In this document: one piece after another, positions 7,093-16,141 of the stretch
Position numbering within the stretch: the first letter of the stretch is position 1
Layout: each line of letters starts with the position of its first letter
Origin: Rummeliibacillus pycnus_B
Lineage (GTDB): Bacteria; Bacillota; Bacilli; Bacillales_A; Planococcaceae
Assembly (NCBI RefSeq): GCF_050459865.1
Contig: NZ_JBCMNM010000026.1
Location: forward strand, 62,001 to 126,000
DNA: 64,000 nt
Direction of reading: 5' to 3'
Program-made: the position numbers and the translations under genes
The notes under the pieces: generated by a model
Database searches by the model: none
What the model saw: only the letters and a program-made list of their open reading frames with translations
Told to the model about the DNA's origin: nothing

Positions 7093-7881
7093 TTAAAAAA
7101 GTTCATCGTAATATTGATGAAGGTCTTCAACTTGATGAGCATCTGACCCAAAAACTAATGGGATATTTAATGATTTTGCATGATTAATATATGGTAAAGG
7201 TGGATAAGGCTCTTTACAATATTTTTTTGCAAGTCCAGCACTATTAACATCAAGTTCATTATGTCGTTCTGCCATAAGTTGAAGTATTTCTTTAATGTTG
7301 GCATCATCATCAATATGTTCACCATGAGCAAGTTGGAATTTGTGAACAAGTGTTGGATGCCCGATTCGTTTTGGTTTATATTGACCAAGGTCAGCTAAAA
7401 TGGCTTTTTTTAATGTTGCATAATATAAATCATAAACAGCTTGAACAGAACCAACTTTTTTAGCAAATGTCAAAAAGGATTCGCTAGAATAGTCAATACA
7501 TGAATATTCATCGTTATATTTTAAGAAATGAACAGATAAAATGGCATCGTCGATTTGTGGACCCACAAGATTTAAAAAGCTAGTCGTTTCTATTTCATAT
7601 CCAACGATATAATCAACTTCAAAACCAATTCGGATATGTATATCTTCTTTATATTGTGCCTTTAATGTATTTAGTTCATCTAAATAAGCAACTAAAAGAT
7701 GAGGATCCATTCCACTATCTTTTTCAGGCGTTGGATCGGAAAAGTTGGTAGGTAATGGTGCATGTTCAGTAAAAGTTATATCTTGGAATCCTAATTTAAT
7801 AGCTTTATTGATATAATTTTCTAAAGAGTCTTTAGTGCCATGTGGACAATACGGGGTATGAATATGACCGTCACGTTTCAA
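7093..7881 (-). CDS. hisJ: Histidinol-phosphatase (PHP family)
   Basis: A 262-residue PHP-domain phosphatase starting MKRDGHIHTPYCPHG, the usual HisJ N-terminus, with the H-x-H metal motif, FTEHAPLP and a C-terminal GSDAH motif. It removes phosphate from L-histidinol phosphate in histidine synthesis. The TTG at 7881 is preferred because GGAGG lies 8 nt upstream; the longer reading frame would begin inside that ribosome site. It is the first gene of a minus-strand pair with msrC and is divergent from ezrA, as in B. subtilis. Confidence 0.92.
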   Translation of the reverse strand: MKRDGHIHTPYCPHGTKDSLENYINKAIKLGFQDITFTEHAPLPTNFSDPTPEKDSGMDPHLLVAYLDELNTLKAQYKEDIHIRIGFEVDYIVGYEIETTSFLNLVGPQIDDAILSVHFLKYNDEYSCIDYSSESFLTFAKKVGSVQAVYDLYYATLKKAILADLGQYKPKRIGHPTLVHKFQLAHGEHIDDDANIKEILQLMAERHNELDVNSAGLAKKYCKEPYPPLPYINHAKSLNIPLVFGSDAHQVEDLHQYYDELF

Positions 7882-8030
7882 CAAAAATCCCTCCAATTTC
7901 TTAAAATTTGATTAAATAGTAGATAATTTTTAGATAAATCTCTCATAAAGGTAAACAAAATACCCTAAAACATGGTACTATTAATTTTAACTAGAAGCTG
8001 AAAAACTGATTTTGTGACAGGAGGCTTACG

Positions 8031-9722
8031 ATGAAGTATATCATTCCTATCATCATCGTACTATGTGTAATTATAGCAATTGTTTTTGTTTTTCGAAAAA
8101 AACATAAAAATGAAATTCAAAGACTTGACCAAAAGAAGCTACAAATTCAAAATAAGCCAGTGTTAGAAGAATTGATGAAAGTTAAGTCATTGAATATGAA
8201 TGGTCAAACTGAAGAAATGTTTGAACGTTGGCGAAATAAATGGACAGAGTTAATGGATATTGAAATGCCAAAAATTGACGTCCTTTTATTTGATGCAGAA
8301 GAACAAGTAGATAAATTTAATTTTGGTAAAGCTACAGAGATTGAAAGAGAAATTGAATCTCTAATTGCAGAGTATGATCATGAAATGGTAAAAATTTTAA
8401 AAGAATTAGATGAATTAATCGGTAGTGAAGAAAAGAATCGAATTGAAATTGAACAACTGAAAGAACAATATCGTTCGGCTCGTAAAACGTTATTGGCTCA
8501 CCAATATTCTTATGGACCAGCGGCAGAACCATTAGAAAAACGATTGGAAACATTTAACCCTCAATTTGAGGAATATGATCAGTTGACTGATTCTGGAAAC
8601 TATTTAAAAGCAAGAGAAATAGTTGTGAATCTAAACGATGAAGGACAAAATATTTTCAAACTTATCAATGAAATTCCAACGCTATTAACGGAAATTCAAC
8701 ATAAAATCCCTTCAGATATTCACGAAATTCGAAATGGCCACCGTGAAATGGAAGCTCAATCTTATTTTCTGGTCCATCTTGAAATTTTAGAAAAGCTAGA
8801 TCAAATAGAAGAAAGTTTAGTTGAGTTTAAACAAAAAATAGCTGAGTTAGATATTTCTTTAGTGCAACATCGTGTAAACGAAATAAAGGATGAAATCGAA
8901 TCATTCTACGATGCATTAGAAAAAGAAGTAATCGGCAAAAAATTTGTTGATGATCATTTTGTAGCAGTAGGTGAACAACTTGATTTTGCCATCGAAGCAA
9001 CAGAAAAAACTGCTAAAGAAGCAACTGATGTACAAAAAAGCTATCGTCTTTCAGAAAAAGAAGCAGAAGTACCAGCAAGTTGTAAGCAACAACTACTTTC
9101 TATGCGTCAACGTTATGAATTATTAGCAGTTGAGGTACAAGAAGAAAAATCTGCATATTCGAGTATGGAAGAAGTATTAAAAGAATTAAAAGGATCCATT
9201 GAGCAATTGTTTGAAGAACAAGAACAATTCGCGGATCGCATGAAAAGCTTACGTATAGATGAAAATAAAGCAAGAGCAACCTTAGATAATTTGAAAAAAT
9301 TACTTCACGATACAGAACGTATGCTACATAAAGCCAATTTACCTGGTATACCTGAAGAAATGGATGCACGCTTAGAAGAAGCAGCGGAGAGAATATTCGT
9401 TGTGGTCAATAATCTTCAAGAAATACCATTAAATATGGATACCGTTTACAAAAATCTTGAAATTGCAGAAAAATGCATAGAAGATGTACATAACACAGCA
9501 ATTGAAATGCTAGAAAATGTACAATTAATTGAACGAATTATTCAATATGGTAATCGTTACAGAAATACAAACCCTGCAATGCATCAACGGCTTTTAGAGG
9601 CAGAAGACGCATTCCGTGATATGCGTTATACAAAAGCCCTTGAATATGCCGCAACCGCCGTTGAAGCAGTCGAACCAGGTGCCATGAAAAAGATTCAGGT
9701 ACTTGCCAAAGATGAGGTTTGA
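8031..9722 (+). CDS. ezrA: Septation ring formation regulator EzrA
   Basis: A 563-residue protein with one N-terminal membrane helix (MKYIIPIIIVLCVIIAIVFV) and a long cytosolic coiled-coil rod of spectrin-like repeats rich in Glu, Lys, Leu and Gln. EzrA binds FtsZ, limits Z-rings to mid-cell and links division to cell-wall synthesis. The length is close to the family norm of about 560. The GYRYRNTNPAMHQ-like segment near residues 505-515 corresponds to the conserved C-terminal FtsZ-binding patch. AGGAGG-type ribosome site; it ends at a terminator before nifZ. Confidence 0.97.
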   Translation: MKYIIPIIIVLCVIIAIVFVFRKKHKNEIQRLDQKKLQIQNKPVLEELMKVKSLNMNGQTEEMFERWRNKWTELMDIEMPKIDVLLFDAEEQVDKFNFGKATEIEREIESLIAEYDHEMVKILKELDELIGSEEKNRIEIEQLKEQYRSARKTLLAHQYSYGPAAEPLEKRLETFNPQFEEYDQLTDSGNYLKAREIVVNLNDEGQNIFKLINEIPTLLTEIQHKIPSDIHEIRNGHREMEAQSYFLVHLEILEKLDQIEESLVEFKQKIAELDISLVQHRVNEIKDEIESFYDALEKEVIGKKFVDDHFVAVGEQLDFAIEATEKTAKEATDVQKSYRLSEKEAEVPASCKQQLLSMRQRYELLAVEVQEEKSAYSSMEEVLKELKGSIEQLFEEQEQFADRMKSLRIDENKARATLDNLKKLLHDTERMLHKANLPGIPEEMDARLEEAAERIFVVVNNLQEIPLNMDTVYKNLEIAEKCIEDVHNTAIEMLENVQLIERIIQYGNRYRNTNPAMHQRLLEAEDAFRDMRYTKALEYAATAVEAVEPGAMKKIQVLAKDEV

Positions 9723-9747
9723 CGTTCATAATAAGAAAAGCATTAAG

Positions 9748-9780
9748 CCACCGCACGGTACTGTGCTGGTGGTTTTCTTT
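9748..9780 (+). terminator. ezrA terminator
   Basis: CCACC-GCAC pairs with GTGC-T-GGTGG (9748-9756 and 9763-9772, one bulge), followed by TTTTCTTT. Confidence 0.8.
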
Positions 9781-9798
9781 TGGAAGGAAGGAGAAACA

Positions 9799-10935
9799 AT
9801 GATTTACTTAGATCATAGTGCTACAACAAAACCAGACCCAGCTGTTTTGCAAACATTTATTCAAGCAAATGAACGATATTATGCAAATCCAGCATCTCTT
9901 CATCAAATGGGTGTCGAAGCTAATGCATTATTAACTCGAGCAAGGGAACAAATAGCTGATATAATAAAAACTTCATCAGATCAAATTATTTTTACTTCAG
10001 GTGGTTCTGAATCAAATAATTTTGCTATAAAAGGATTTGCAAGAGCAAATAAGCATCGCGGTACGAAAATTCTTGTTTCATCAATTGAACATGCATCTGT
10101 ATTAGAAAGCGCTAAAGCTTTAGAAAAAGAAGGATTTACCTTTGATACTGTTGACGTTGATGAACACGGTGTAATCGTTTTAGAAGATTTAAAGAAAAAA
10201 CTAACTAAAGACACAGTTGTCGTAAGTATCATGCATGTGAACAATGAAATGGGTGCAATTCAGCCAGTATCAGAAATCGCGAAAATGGTGCATCAAAATA
10301 GTCGTGCATTTTATCATGTGGATGCTGTTCAAAGCTTTGGGAAAATTCCTTTACAATTTAATGAGGAAAATGGTCCAGATGCGATTACTGTTTCAGGTCA
10401 TAAAATAAATGCATTAAAAGGTTCTGGATTTTTAGCTTTACGTAAACAAGTGAATATTAACCCAATTATCCACGGTGGTGGCCAAGAAATGGGATTCCGT
10501 AGTGGAACAGTGGCGGTTCCACAAGATGTGGCTCTTGCAAAAGCGGCCCGTTTAGCAATAGAAAAACAACCACAGAAAGCTTTGCAATATAGTAAATGGC
10601 GTGATGAATTACATGAATTCTTTAAACAGTTTCCTTATGTGCATGTTATTTCCAGCAATGAAGGAGCACCACACATTGTTAGTTGTGCAGTACAAGGATT
10701 AAAAGGGGAAATACTAGTTAATGCCATGCAACATGAAGGTATTATTATCTCTACTTCTAGTGCATGCTCATCAAAAGAACATACAATCAGCCATGTAGTA
10801 CATGCAATAAAGGTTGACCCATCTTATGAAAAAGGTGTTATTCGTATGAGTCTAGGTGAAGGAATAACAGATACCGATATTGAAACTTTTAAAACTGCTT
10901 TTAGCAAAGTGATGCATCAAGTAAAGGAGATGTAA
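9799..10935 (+). CDS. nifZ: Cysteine desulfurase (NifZ/NifS type)
   Basis: A 378-residue class V PLP enzyme. It contains the PLP lysine in VSGHKINALKGSG, the substrate/PLP region GGSESNNFAIKGFA, and the catalytic cysteine loop STSSACSSKEH. The enzyme draws sulfur from cysteine as a persulfide. The ATG at 9799 follows AAGGAGAAACA; the open frame extends upstream but has no signal. thiI begins 4 bp after the stop, the same pairing as B. subtilis nifZ-thiI, where this desulfurase feeds ThiI for tRNA 4-thiouridine. Confidence 0.95.
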   Translation: MIYLDHSATTKPDPAVLQTFIQANERYYANPASLHQMGVEANALLTRAREQIADIIKTSSDQIIFTSGGSESNNFAIKGFARANKHRGTKILVSSIEHASVLESAKALEKEGFTFDTVDVDEHGVIVLEDLKKKLTKDTVVVSIMHVNNEMGAIQPVSEIAKMVHQNSRAFYHVDAVQSFGKIPLQFNEENGPDAITVSGHKINALKGSGFLALRKQVNINPIIHGGGQEMGFRSGTVAVPQDVALAKAARLAIEKQPQKALQYSKWRDELHEFFKQFPYVHVISSNEGAPHIVSCAVQGLKGEILVNAMQHEGIIISTSSACSSKEHTISHVVHAIKVDPSYEKGVIRMSLGEGITDTDIETFKTAFSKVMHQVKEM

Positions 10936-10939
10936 CAAC

Positions 10940-12142
10940 ATGAAATGGCATGAAATTTTAATTCGTTACGGAGAAATTACGACAAAAGGACGTAACCGTA
11001 AATTATTTATAAATCGTTTGAAAGAAAATTTACGTTATACATTTGCAGATATTCCAAATCTTCGTATTCGTTCAGAAAGAGATCGCATGTATCTAAGTAG
11101 TAATGTTGATGCTGAAATGGAAGAACTAATCGAACGTTTACCACATATTTTTGGGATTCATTCATTTAGTCCGGTGGCACAATGTGAACCAACAATTGAG
11201 GCGATGAAAGAATTAGCAGTAGAAATTGTAAGGGGAATGGATTATCAAGGGAAAACATTTAAAGTAAATGCAAAAAGATCTTATAAAAAATTTCCGATGG
11301 ACACATACGAACTTCAACAAGCTATAGGCAGCCATGTATTAGGATCGCTTCCTGGTATGACAGTTCAAATGAAAAATCCGGATATCGAATTGCGCATTGA
11401 AGTTCGAGAAAAAGCTGTATATATGATGGTCGAAGTTATTCCTGGTGCTGGCGGTTTACCGATCGGTTCGAATGGTAAAGCATTATTACTTTTATCTGGT
11501 GGTATTGATAGTCCAGTTGCAGCTTATTATATGATGAAACGTGGTGTAAGAGTTGAAGCAATTCATTTCTTCAGTCCACCATTTACAAGTGATCAATCAT
11601 TAGGCAAAGTAAAAGAGCTTTGCGAAAAAATCAGCCGATTTGGCGGGAATATTCGCTTGCATGTAATACCTTTTACAGAAATCCAACAAAAAATTCAAAG
11701 TAGTGTTCCTGAAAATGTAACGATGACTTCAACACGACGTATGATGATGAAGGTAGCGGATATTGTTCGTAAAGAGATAGATGCAATGGCAATTGTTACA
11801 GGTGAAAATTTAGGACAAGTTGCTAGTCAAACATTAGAAAGTTTAGCAGCAATTAATGATGTAACAACTACTCCTATTTTACGACCGTTAATCACATTTG
11901 ATAAATTAGAAATCATTGAAGTGGCTCAAAAAATCGGTACTTATGATATTTCAATTCGTCCATTTGAAGATTGCTGTACAGTATTTACACCAGCAAACCC
12001 AAAAACAAAACCACGAGTTGAAAAAATGAATTATTACGAAAGCTTTACTGATTTTGATGAAATGATTGAAAGAGCCGTAAAAAATCGTGAAATTCATTCA
12101 TTTCCTAAAAAGAAAACAGATGAATTTCTAGATTTACTCTAA
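10940..12142 (+). CDS. thiI: tRNA 4-thiouridine sulfurtransferase ThiI
   Basis: A 400-residue protein with an N-terminal ferredoxin-like and THUMP region (about 1-165) and a PP-loop ATPase domain with SGGIDSPVAAYYMMKRG near residue 185. The conserved cysteine in FEDCCTVF is present. The C-terminal rhodanese domain of the E. coli enzyme is absent, as is normal in Bacillus. It makes 4-thiouridine at position 8 of tRNA, using sulfur from the desulfurase directly upstream; the two are translationally close (4-bp gap). Confidence 0.97.
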   Translation: MKWHEILIRYGEITTKGRNRKLFINRLKENLRYTFADIPNLRIRSERDRMYLSSNVDAEMEELIERLPHIFGIHSFSPVAQCEPTIEAMKELAVEIVRGMDYQGKTFKVNAKRSYKKFPMDTYELQQAIGSHVLGSLPGMTVQMKNPDIELRIEVREKAVYMMVEVIPGAGGLPIGSNGKALLLLSGGIDSPVAAYYMMKRGVRVEAIHFFSPPFTSDQSLGKVKELCEKISRFGGNIRLHVIPFTEIQQKIQSSVPENVTMTSTRRMMMKVADIVRKEIDAMAIVTGENLGQVASQTLESLAAINDVTTTPILRPLITFDKLEIIEVAQKIGTYDISIRPFEDCCTVFTPANPKTKPRVEKMNYYESFTDFDEMIERAVKNREIHSFPKKKTDEFLDLL

Positions 12143-12171
12143 TAGAAGAATATATTTCCTGAATTTTTGTT

Positions 12172-12200
12172 GTATGTTTTTTCTCCTCCAGCACATTCTA
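12172..12200 (+). promoter_or_regulatory. Sigma-G-type promoter of the first SASP gene
   Basis: GTATG (12172-12176) and CATTCTA (12194-12200) with a 17-nt spacer match the forespore sigma-G/F pattern. The same arrangement is repeated before the second SASP gene. Confidence 0.75.
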
Positions 12201-12222
12201 TGTTCACAAGGAGGTGATTCAC

Positions 12223-12432
12223 ATGGCAAACAACAACACAGGAAGTTCTAATCAATTAGAAGTTCGTGGCGCAAAACAAGCAATTGACCAAATGAAGTAC
12301 GAAATCGCACAAGAATTTGGTGTACAGCTAGGCGCAGATGCATCAGCGCGTGCTAACGGATCCGTTGGCGGAGAAATCACTAAGCGCTTAGTTGCAATGG
12401 CTGAACAACAGCTGAATGGTTATTCAAAATAA
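12223..12432 (+). CDS. sasP: Alpha/beta-type small acid-soluble spore protein, copy 1
   Basis: A 69-residue DNA-coating spore protein. The family core is complete: NQLEVRGAKQAIDQMKYEIA, the germination protease site around YEIAQEFG, and the C-terminal SVGGEITKRLVAMAEQQL. Such proteins saturate forespore DNA and protect it from UV and heat, then serve as an amino acid source after Gpr cleavage. The ATG follows a full AAGGAGGTG site; the GTG nine bases earlier lies inside it. It is nearly identical to the next gene. The exact B. subtilis counterpart (sspA-D) cannot be assigned; position next to thiI and ytcI suggests sspA. Confidence 0.95.
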   Translation: MANNNTGSSNQLEVRGAKQAIDQMKYEIAQEFGVQLGADASARANGSVGGEITKRLVAMAEQQLNGYSK

Positions 12433-12471
12433 AAAATCTTGAGTAATAGTATACTCAAAAAGCAGTAAAAA

Positions 12472-12515
12472 AACCGGGGGAAAATTCAAATGAGTTTTTC
12501 CTCGGTTTTTCATTT
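12472..12515 (+). terminator. Terminator of SASP copy 1
   Basis: AACCGGGGGAAAA pairs with TTTTTCCTCGGTT across 12472-12507, followed by a T-rich run. The matching hairpin after copy 2 shares the GCCGGGGG/TTCGG pattern. Confidence 0.75.
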
Positions 12516-12600
12516 TTTTAATGAAGTTATTTTGAATTGAAAAGTTATAAAGCACTTAAAATGAGTTCTCGAAAATTGAAAAGATATAATAAAATAAGAT

Positions 12601-12629
12601 GTATGATTTAATCACTCCAGCACATTCTA
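12601..12629 (+). promoter_or_regulatory. Sigma-G-type promoter of the second SASP gene
   Basis: GTATG (12601-12605), a 17-nt spacer and CATTCTA (12623-12629), the same layout as before copy 1. Confidence 0.75.
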
Positions 12630-12651
12630 TATGTACAAGGAGGTGATACAC

Positions 12652-12858
12652 ATGGCAAATAACACAGGAAGTTCTAATCAATTAGAAGTTCGTGGTGCAA
12701 AACAAGCAGTTGACCAAATGAAGTACGAAATCGCACAAGAATTTGGTGTGAGTCTTGGAGCAGATGCATCGGCGCGTGCTAACGGATCCGTTGGCGGAGA
12801 AATTACGAAGCGTCTTGTTGCAATGGCTCAACAACAAATAAGTGGATCAGGAAAATAA
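12652..12858 (+). CDS. sasP: Alpha/beta-type small acid-soluble spore protein, copy 2
   Basis: A 68-residue paralogue of the preceding gene that differs at only a few positions (for example QAVDQMK for QAIDQMK, GVSLGAD for GVQLGAD) and at the extreme C-terminus. It has the same AGGAGGTGATACAC ribosome site and the same forespore promoter type. The repeated promoter, gene and terminator show a tandem duplication of the whole unit, probably fairly recent because much of the DNA is still identical. Confidence 0.95.
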   Translation: MANNTGSSNQLEVRGAKQAVDQMKYEIAQEFGVSLGADASARANGSVGGEITKRLVAMAQQQISGSGK

Positions 12859-12880
12859 TTAAATATATAACGAATTAACA

Positions 12881-12921
12881 AAGCCGGGGGAGAATTTATA
12901 AGAATTCTTCTTCGGTTTTTC
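12881..12921 (+). terminator. Terminator of SASP copy 2
   Basis: AAGCCGGGGGAGAATT pairs imperfectly with AGAATTCTTCTTCGGTTT, followed by TTTT. Confidence 0.75.
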
Positions 12922-13124
12922 ATTTAAACAAGCCAGTTTAGCTACGAGCGTCAATTTAGTTTTGATTTGTAATATCCTTTGAACACTATTTGATTTAGCC
13001 AATTGTTTTTTCATACTACAACCATTATGTAAGCTTTAACATCTATTTATACAAGAAGAAAAATATATCTTTGTAAATTTTTCTTTTTTCATCTAAAGCA
13101 TAATTAAAAAATCAATTATTTGAT

Positions 13125-13143
13125 ATTAGTACCAGGTACTAAT
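13125..13143. promoter_or_regulatory. FapR-like operator ahead of the acyl-CoA synthetase
   Basis: ATTAGTACC and GGTACTAAT form a perfect 9-bp palindrome around one A. It closely matches the TTAGTACC-based operator of FapR, the malonyl-CoA-responsive lipid regulator of Bacillales. It lies about 20 bp before the -35 of the following gene, inside the roughly 370-bp non-coding stretch that starts at 12859. Confidence 0.65.
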
Positions 13144-13162
13144 AATTGATATTGGCAATTGG

Positions 13163-13191
13163 TTGTAATTTAGAAATACATTCGATATAAT
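13163..13191 (+). promoter_or_regulatory. Promoter of the acyl-CoA synthetase gene
   Basis: TTGTAA (13163-13168) and TATAAT (13186-13191) with a 17-nt spacer. Confidence 0.7.
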
Positions 13192-13231
13192 TAATTTGCT
13201 ATTCCAATTCGTTATTCAAGGGGGATTTTTT

Positions 13232-14812
13232 ATGAAACGAGAGGATTTAATTGCACCTGAAGATTACAACTTAGTGGGGGAAATTGAAAAATTTGCAAAG
13301 AATCCAGAAAAACTAGCTATTCTTTTTGAAAATGATCTTGGCAGCAAAGAATCTATCACATATGACGGTTTAATAAGAAGAGCCAATCAAGTGGCAAATG
13401 TTTTTGTAAATCATGGTTTACAAAAAGGAGATGTGGTACTTATAATGGTGCCACGTTTAATCGATGCCTATATTACATATGTAGCGGCATTAAAAGCAGG
13501 TTTAGTTGTTATTCCAAGTTCTGAAATGTTAAGAGCCAAGGAAATTGACTATCGTATAGTGCATAGTAATGCAAAAGCAGTCATTGCTTATGAACCATTT
13601 ATTGACCAATTTGATCAAGTGCAACATTTACAAAATGTACAACAATATGTAATCGGACAAGCACATGCACCTTGGATTCCAATGATACAAGAAGCTGAAA
13701 AAGAGTCAGAAAAATTTGAAAATGCAAAAACTAAAAGAGAAGATATGGCATTCTTGTCTTATACAAGTGGTACTACAGGAAATCCAAAGGGCGTTGTCCA
13801 TACACATGGCTGGGCATATGCTCACTTAAATACGGCTGCAGCTCATTGGTTAGGTATTAATGAAGGTGATGTTGTTTGGGCTACAGCAAGTCCAGGGTGG
13901 CAAAAATGGATTTGGAGCCCGTTCTTATCAGTTTTAGGTAGTGGAGCAACTGGATTTGTCTATAATGGCCGTTTCGAAGCCGATAAATATTTATCATTAC
14001 TTGAAAAATACAAAATTCAAGTACTATGTTGTACACCTACTGAATATAGGGTTATGGCTAAAGTCGATCACTTAGAAAATTATAATTTATCATCTTTGCA
14101 TAGTGCTGTATCAGCTGGTGAACCATTAAACCAAGAAGTAATTAACATTTTTAAACGTGCATTTGATCTTGATGTTAGAGACGGATATGGTCAAACAGAA
14201 AATACACTTCTAATAGGAAATTTAAAGAATGTGCCAACAAAACCAGGTGCAATGGGTAAACCTACACCAGGTAATGTCGTTGATGTAATTGATGAAGATG
14301 GACAACCTTGTCCTCCAGGAGTAGTTGGAGACATTGCAGTGCATCGTTCGACACCAGCACTATTTAAAGAATATTTAAATGATCCTGAACGTACTGCAAG
14401 ACAATTCCGTGGAGATTATTACGTAACAGGAGACCGTGCAAAAAAAGATGAAGATGGTTATTTCTTCTTTGAAGGTAGAAATGATGATATCATTATTAGC
14501 TCAGGTTATACGATTGGACCATTTGAAGTAGAAGATGCACTTGTAAAACATCCCGAAGTTCAGGAATGTGCAGTCATTGCAAGTCCTCATGAAGTGCGAG
14601 GAAATATCGTGAAGGCGTTCATTGTCTTAAAAGATCCTTCAAAAGCATCTGATGAATTAATGAAGGAATTACAAGATCATACTAAGGAGCTAACTGCTCC
14701 TTATAAATATCCACGCTCTATCGAGTTTGTAAAAGAATTACCAAAAACATCTTCAGGTAAAATTCGTAGAATAGAGTTACGAGAACTAGAAAAAAACAAA
14801 CAACATAGTTAA
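13232..14812 (+). CDS. ytcI: Acyl-CoA synthetase, MbcS/YtcI type (ANL superfamily)
   Basis: A 526-residue AMP-forming ligase. Visible motifs are the P-loop YTSGTTGNPKGVVHTHG (about residue 180), DGYGQTENTLL, the hinge TGDRAKKDEDGYFFFEGRNDDII, and the C-terminal catalytic lysine in KTSSGKIRR. It is closest in style to acetate/medium-chain ligases of the MbcS and YtcI group, so the substrate is a short or medium fatty acid rather than clearly acetate. The ATG follows AAGGGGGA. In B. subtilis ytcI also neighbours sspA. The gene lies behind a FapR-like box and ends at a strong terminator. Confidence 0.85.
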   Translation: MKREDLIAPEDYNLVGEIEKFAKNPEKLAILFENDLGSKESITYDGLIRRANQVANVFVNHGLQKGDVVLIMVPRLIDAYITYVAALKAGLVVIPSSEMLRAKEIDYRIVHSNAKAVIAYEPFIDQFDQVQHLQNVQQYVIGQAHAPWIPMIQEAEKESEKFENAKTKREDMAFLSYTSGTTGNPKGVVHTHGWAYAHLNTAAAHWLGINEGDVVWATASPGWQKWIWSPFLSVLGSGATGFVYNGRFEADKYLSLLEKYKIQVLCCTPTEYRVMAKVDHLENYNLSSLHSAVSAGEPLNQEVINIFKRAFDLDVRDGYGQTENTLLIGNLKNVPTKPGAMGKPTPGNVVDVIDEDGQPCPPGVVGDIAVHRSTPALFKEYLNDPERTARQFRGDYYVTGDRAKKDEDGYFFFEGRNDDIIISSGYTIGPFEVEDALVKHPEVQECAVIASPHEVRGNIVKAFIVLKDPSKASDELMKELQDHTKELTAPYKYPRSIEFVKELPKTSSGKIRRIELRELEKNKQHS

Positions 14813-14833
14813 ATAGAATTTTAGAATTGATCT

Positions 14834-14874
14834 AAAAAAACGTAAGAGTGTGAAGTGAATTCTTACGTTTTTTT
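14834..14874 (+). terminator. Terminator after the acyl-CoA synthetase gene
   Basis: AAAAAAACGTAAGA (14834-14847) pairs with TCTTACGTTTTTTT (14861-14874). Confidence 0.85.
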
Positions 14875-15177
14875 GTTTGAATCAATTTCATAAATCCATT
14901 TTCGGTTTTTAAATACGAGCATTTAAACACATGAACTTTTCACTATTCAGATTTGGATGTAACATTACAAACGGTCTTTCCACGGGCTTGGCTTCAATCT
15001 CCTCGCTGAATTAACAGCGCATGAAGGAAATACGAATGCATTTTCGAGGACTCGCCGTCTGCAACGAAACAATAGACAAAATTGGGTATTATTAAATGTC
15101 CGTATATTTTAGACATTTACTTTCTCTTCTTAAAAAATTATAATAATTGGAATGATTACTAAAGGAGGGAGAAAACT
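14875..15177. repeat. Non-coding stretch with a decayed GC-richer intergenic repeat
   Basis: About 300 bases without a gene. The segment 14973-15066 is richer in G+C than its surroundings and contains CACGGGCTTGGCTTCAATC, TCCTCGCTG and GAGGACTCGCCGTCTGC. It looks like a worn copy of the GC-rich palindromic repeats common between genes in Bacillaceae and Planococcaceae. A short CGCTG/CAGCG hairpin survives at 15004-15019. It has no coding potential. Confidence 0.45.
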
Positions 15178-16122
15178 GTGCAAAATGAAAGAAAAGGTAT
15201 AATTGCTTCAATTGGAGCATATTTTTTATGGGGGTTATTTCCACTTTATTGGAAAGTGATTCAACATGTTTCAAGTGAGGAAATATTAGCTAGCCGTGTA
15301 ATCTGGTCATTTATATTAACGTTAATCTTTGTATTGATTTTAAAACAAGGTAGAACATTAATGTCGGATTTCAAAGAATTATGGCATAACAAAAAAGCGT
15401 TTTGGTCTTTATTCTTTGCCGCTTATTTAGTTTCGATGAATTGGTTTATTTACATATGGGCAGTAAATCATGATCATATTGTACAAACAAGTCTAGGATA
15501 TTATATGAATCCAATTATTTCTGTATTATTAGGGATAATATTCTTGAAAGAAAGATTATCCAAATCACAAATTTCCGCATTTTCACTTGCAGCAATTGGT
15601 GTGGTTATTTTATTTGTTTCGTATGGGCAAATACCATGGGTGGCAATTAGTTTAGCTTTAACCTTTGGTATTTATGGTTTATTGAAGAAACAAATTGTAA
15701 TAGATGCAACTCGAGGTTTAGTAATCGAAACGATGTTTATTCTTCCAATCGCTATAATCTACTATGTATATCTTTATTTCCAGGGAAATATGTCGTTTTT
15801 ACATGTCGATATGAAAACTAATTTGTTTTTAATTGGAACTGGGATTGTAACGGCTATTCCGTTAATTTTATTTGCAACGGGTGCTCAAAATATCCCGTTA
15901 TATTTAGTTGGGTTTATTCAATATATTGCCCCAACTATGACACTTATTTTAGGGGTAATAGTATATCATGAATCATTTGGCGGAACTGAATTAGTTTCAT
16001 TCTCATTTATATGGCTTGCTTTAATAATTTTCTCTATTTCCACTATTGCAGAAGTGAGAAAATCACATAGAATTCATCAAGAAGATGAAACATTCGAAAA
16101 TTTGAATCGTATAAATAATTAA
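15178..16122 (+). CDS. rarD: RarD-type EamA-family permease
   Basis: A 314-residue membrane protein with about ten hydrophobic helices, starting with KGIIASIGAYFLWGLFPLYWK, the RarD signature. It is a drug/metabolite transporter superfamily member; RarD is historically linked to chloramphenicol resistance, but the substrate is unknown. The GTG start has GGAGGGAG six nt upstream. It ends 19 bp before sppA and may share its transcript. The assignment to the RarD subfamily is good. Confidence 0.9.
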   Translation: MQNERKGIIASIGAYFLWGLFPLYWKVIQHVSSEEILASRVIWSFILTLIFVLILKQGRTLMSDFKELWHNKKAFWSLFFAAYLVSMNWFIYIWAVNHDHIVQTSLGYYMNPIISVLLGIIFLKERLSKSQISAFSLAAIGVVILFVSYGQIPWVAISLALTFGIYGLLKKQIVIDATRGLVIETMFILPIAIIYYVYLYFQGNMSFLHVDMKTNLFLIGTGIVTAIPLILFATGAQNIPLYLVGFIQYIAPTMTLILGVIVYHESFGGTELVSFSFIWLALIIFSISTIAEVRKSHRIHQEDETFENLNRINN

Positions 16123-16141
16123 TACAAAAGGAGGTTCAATA

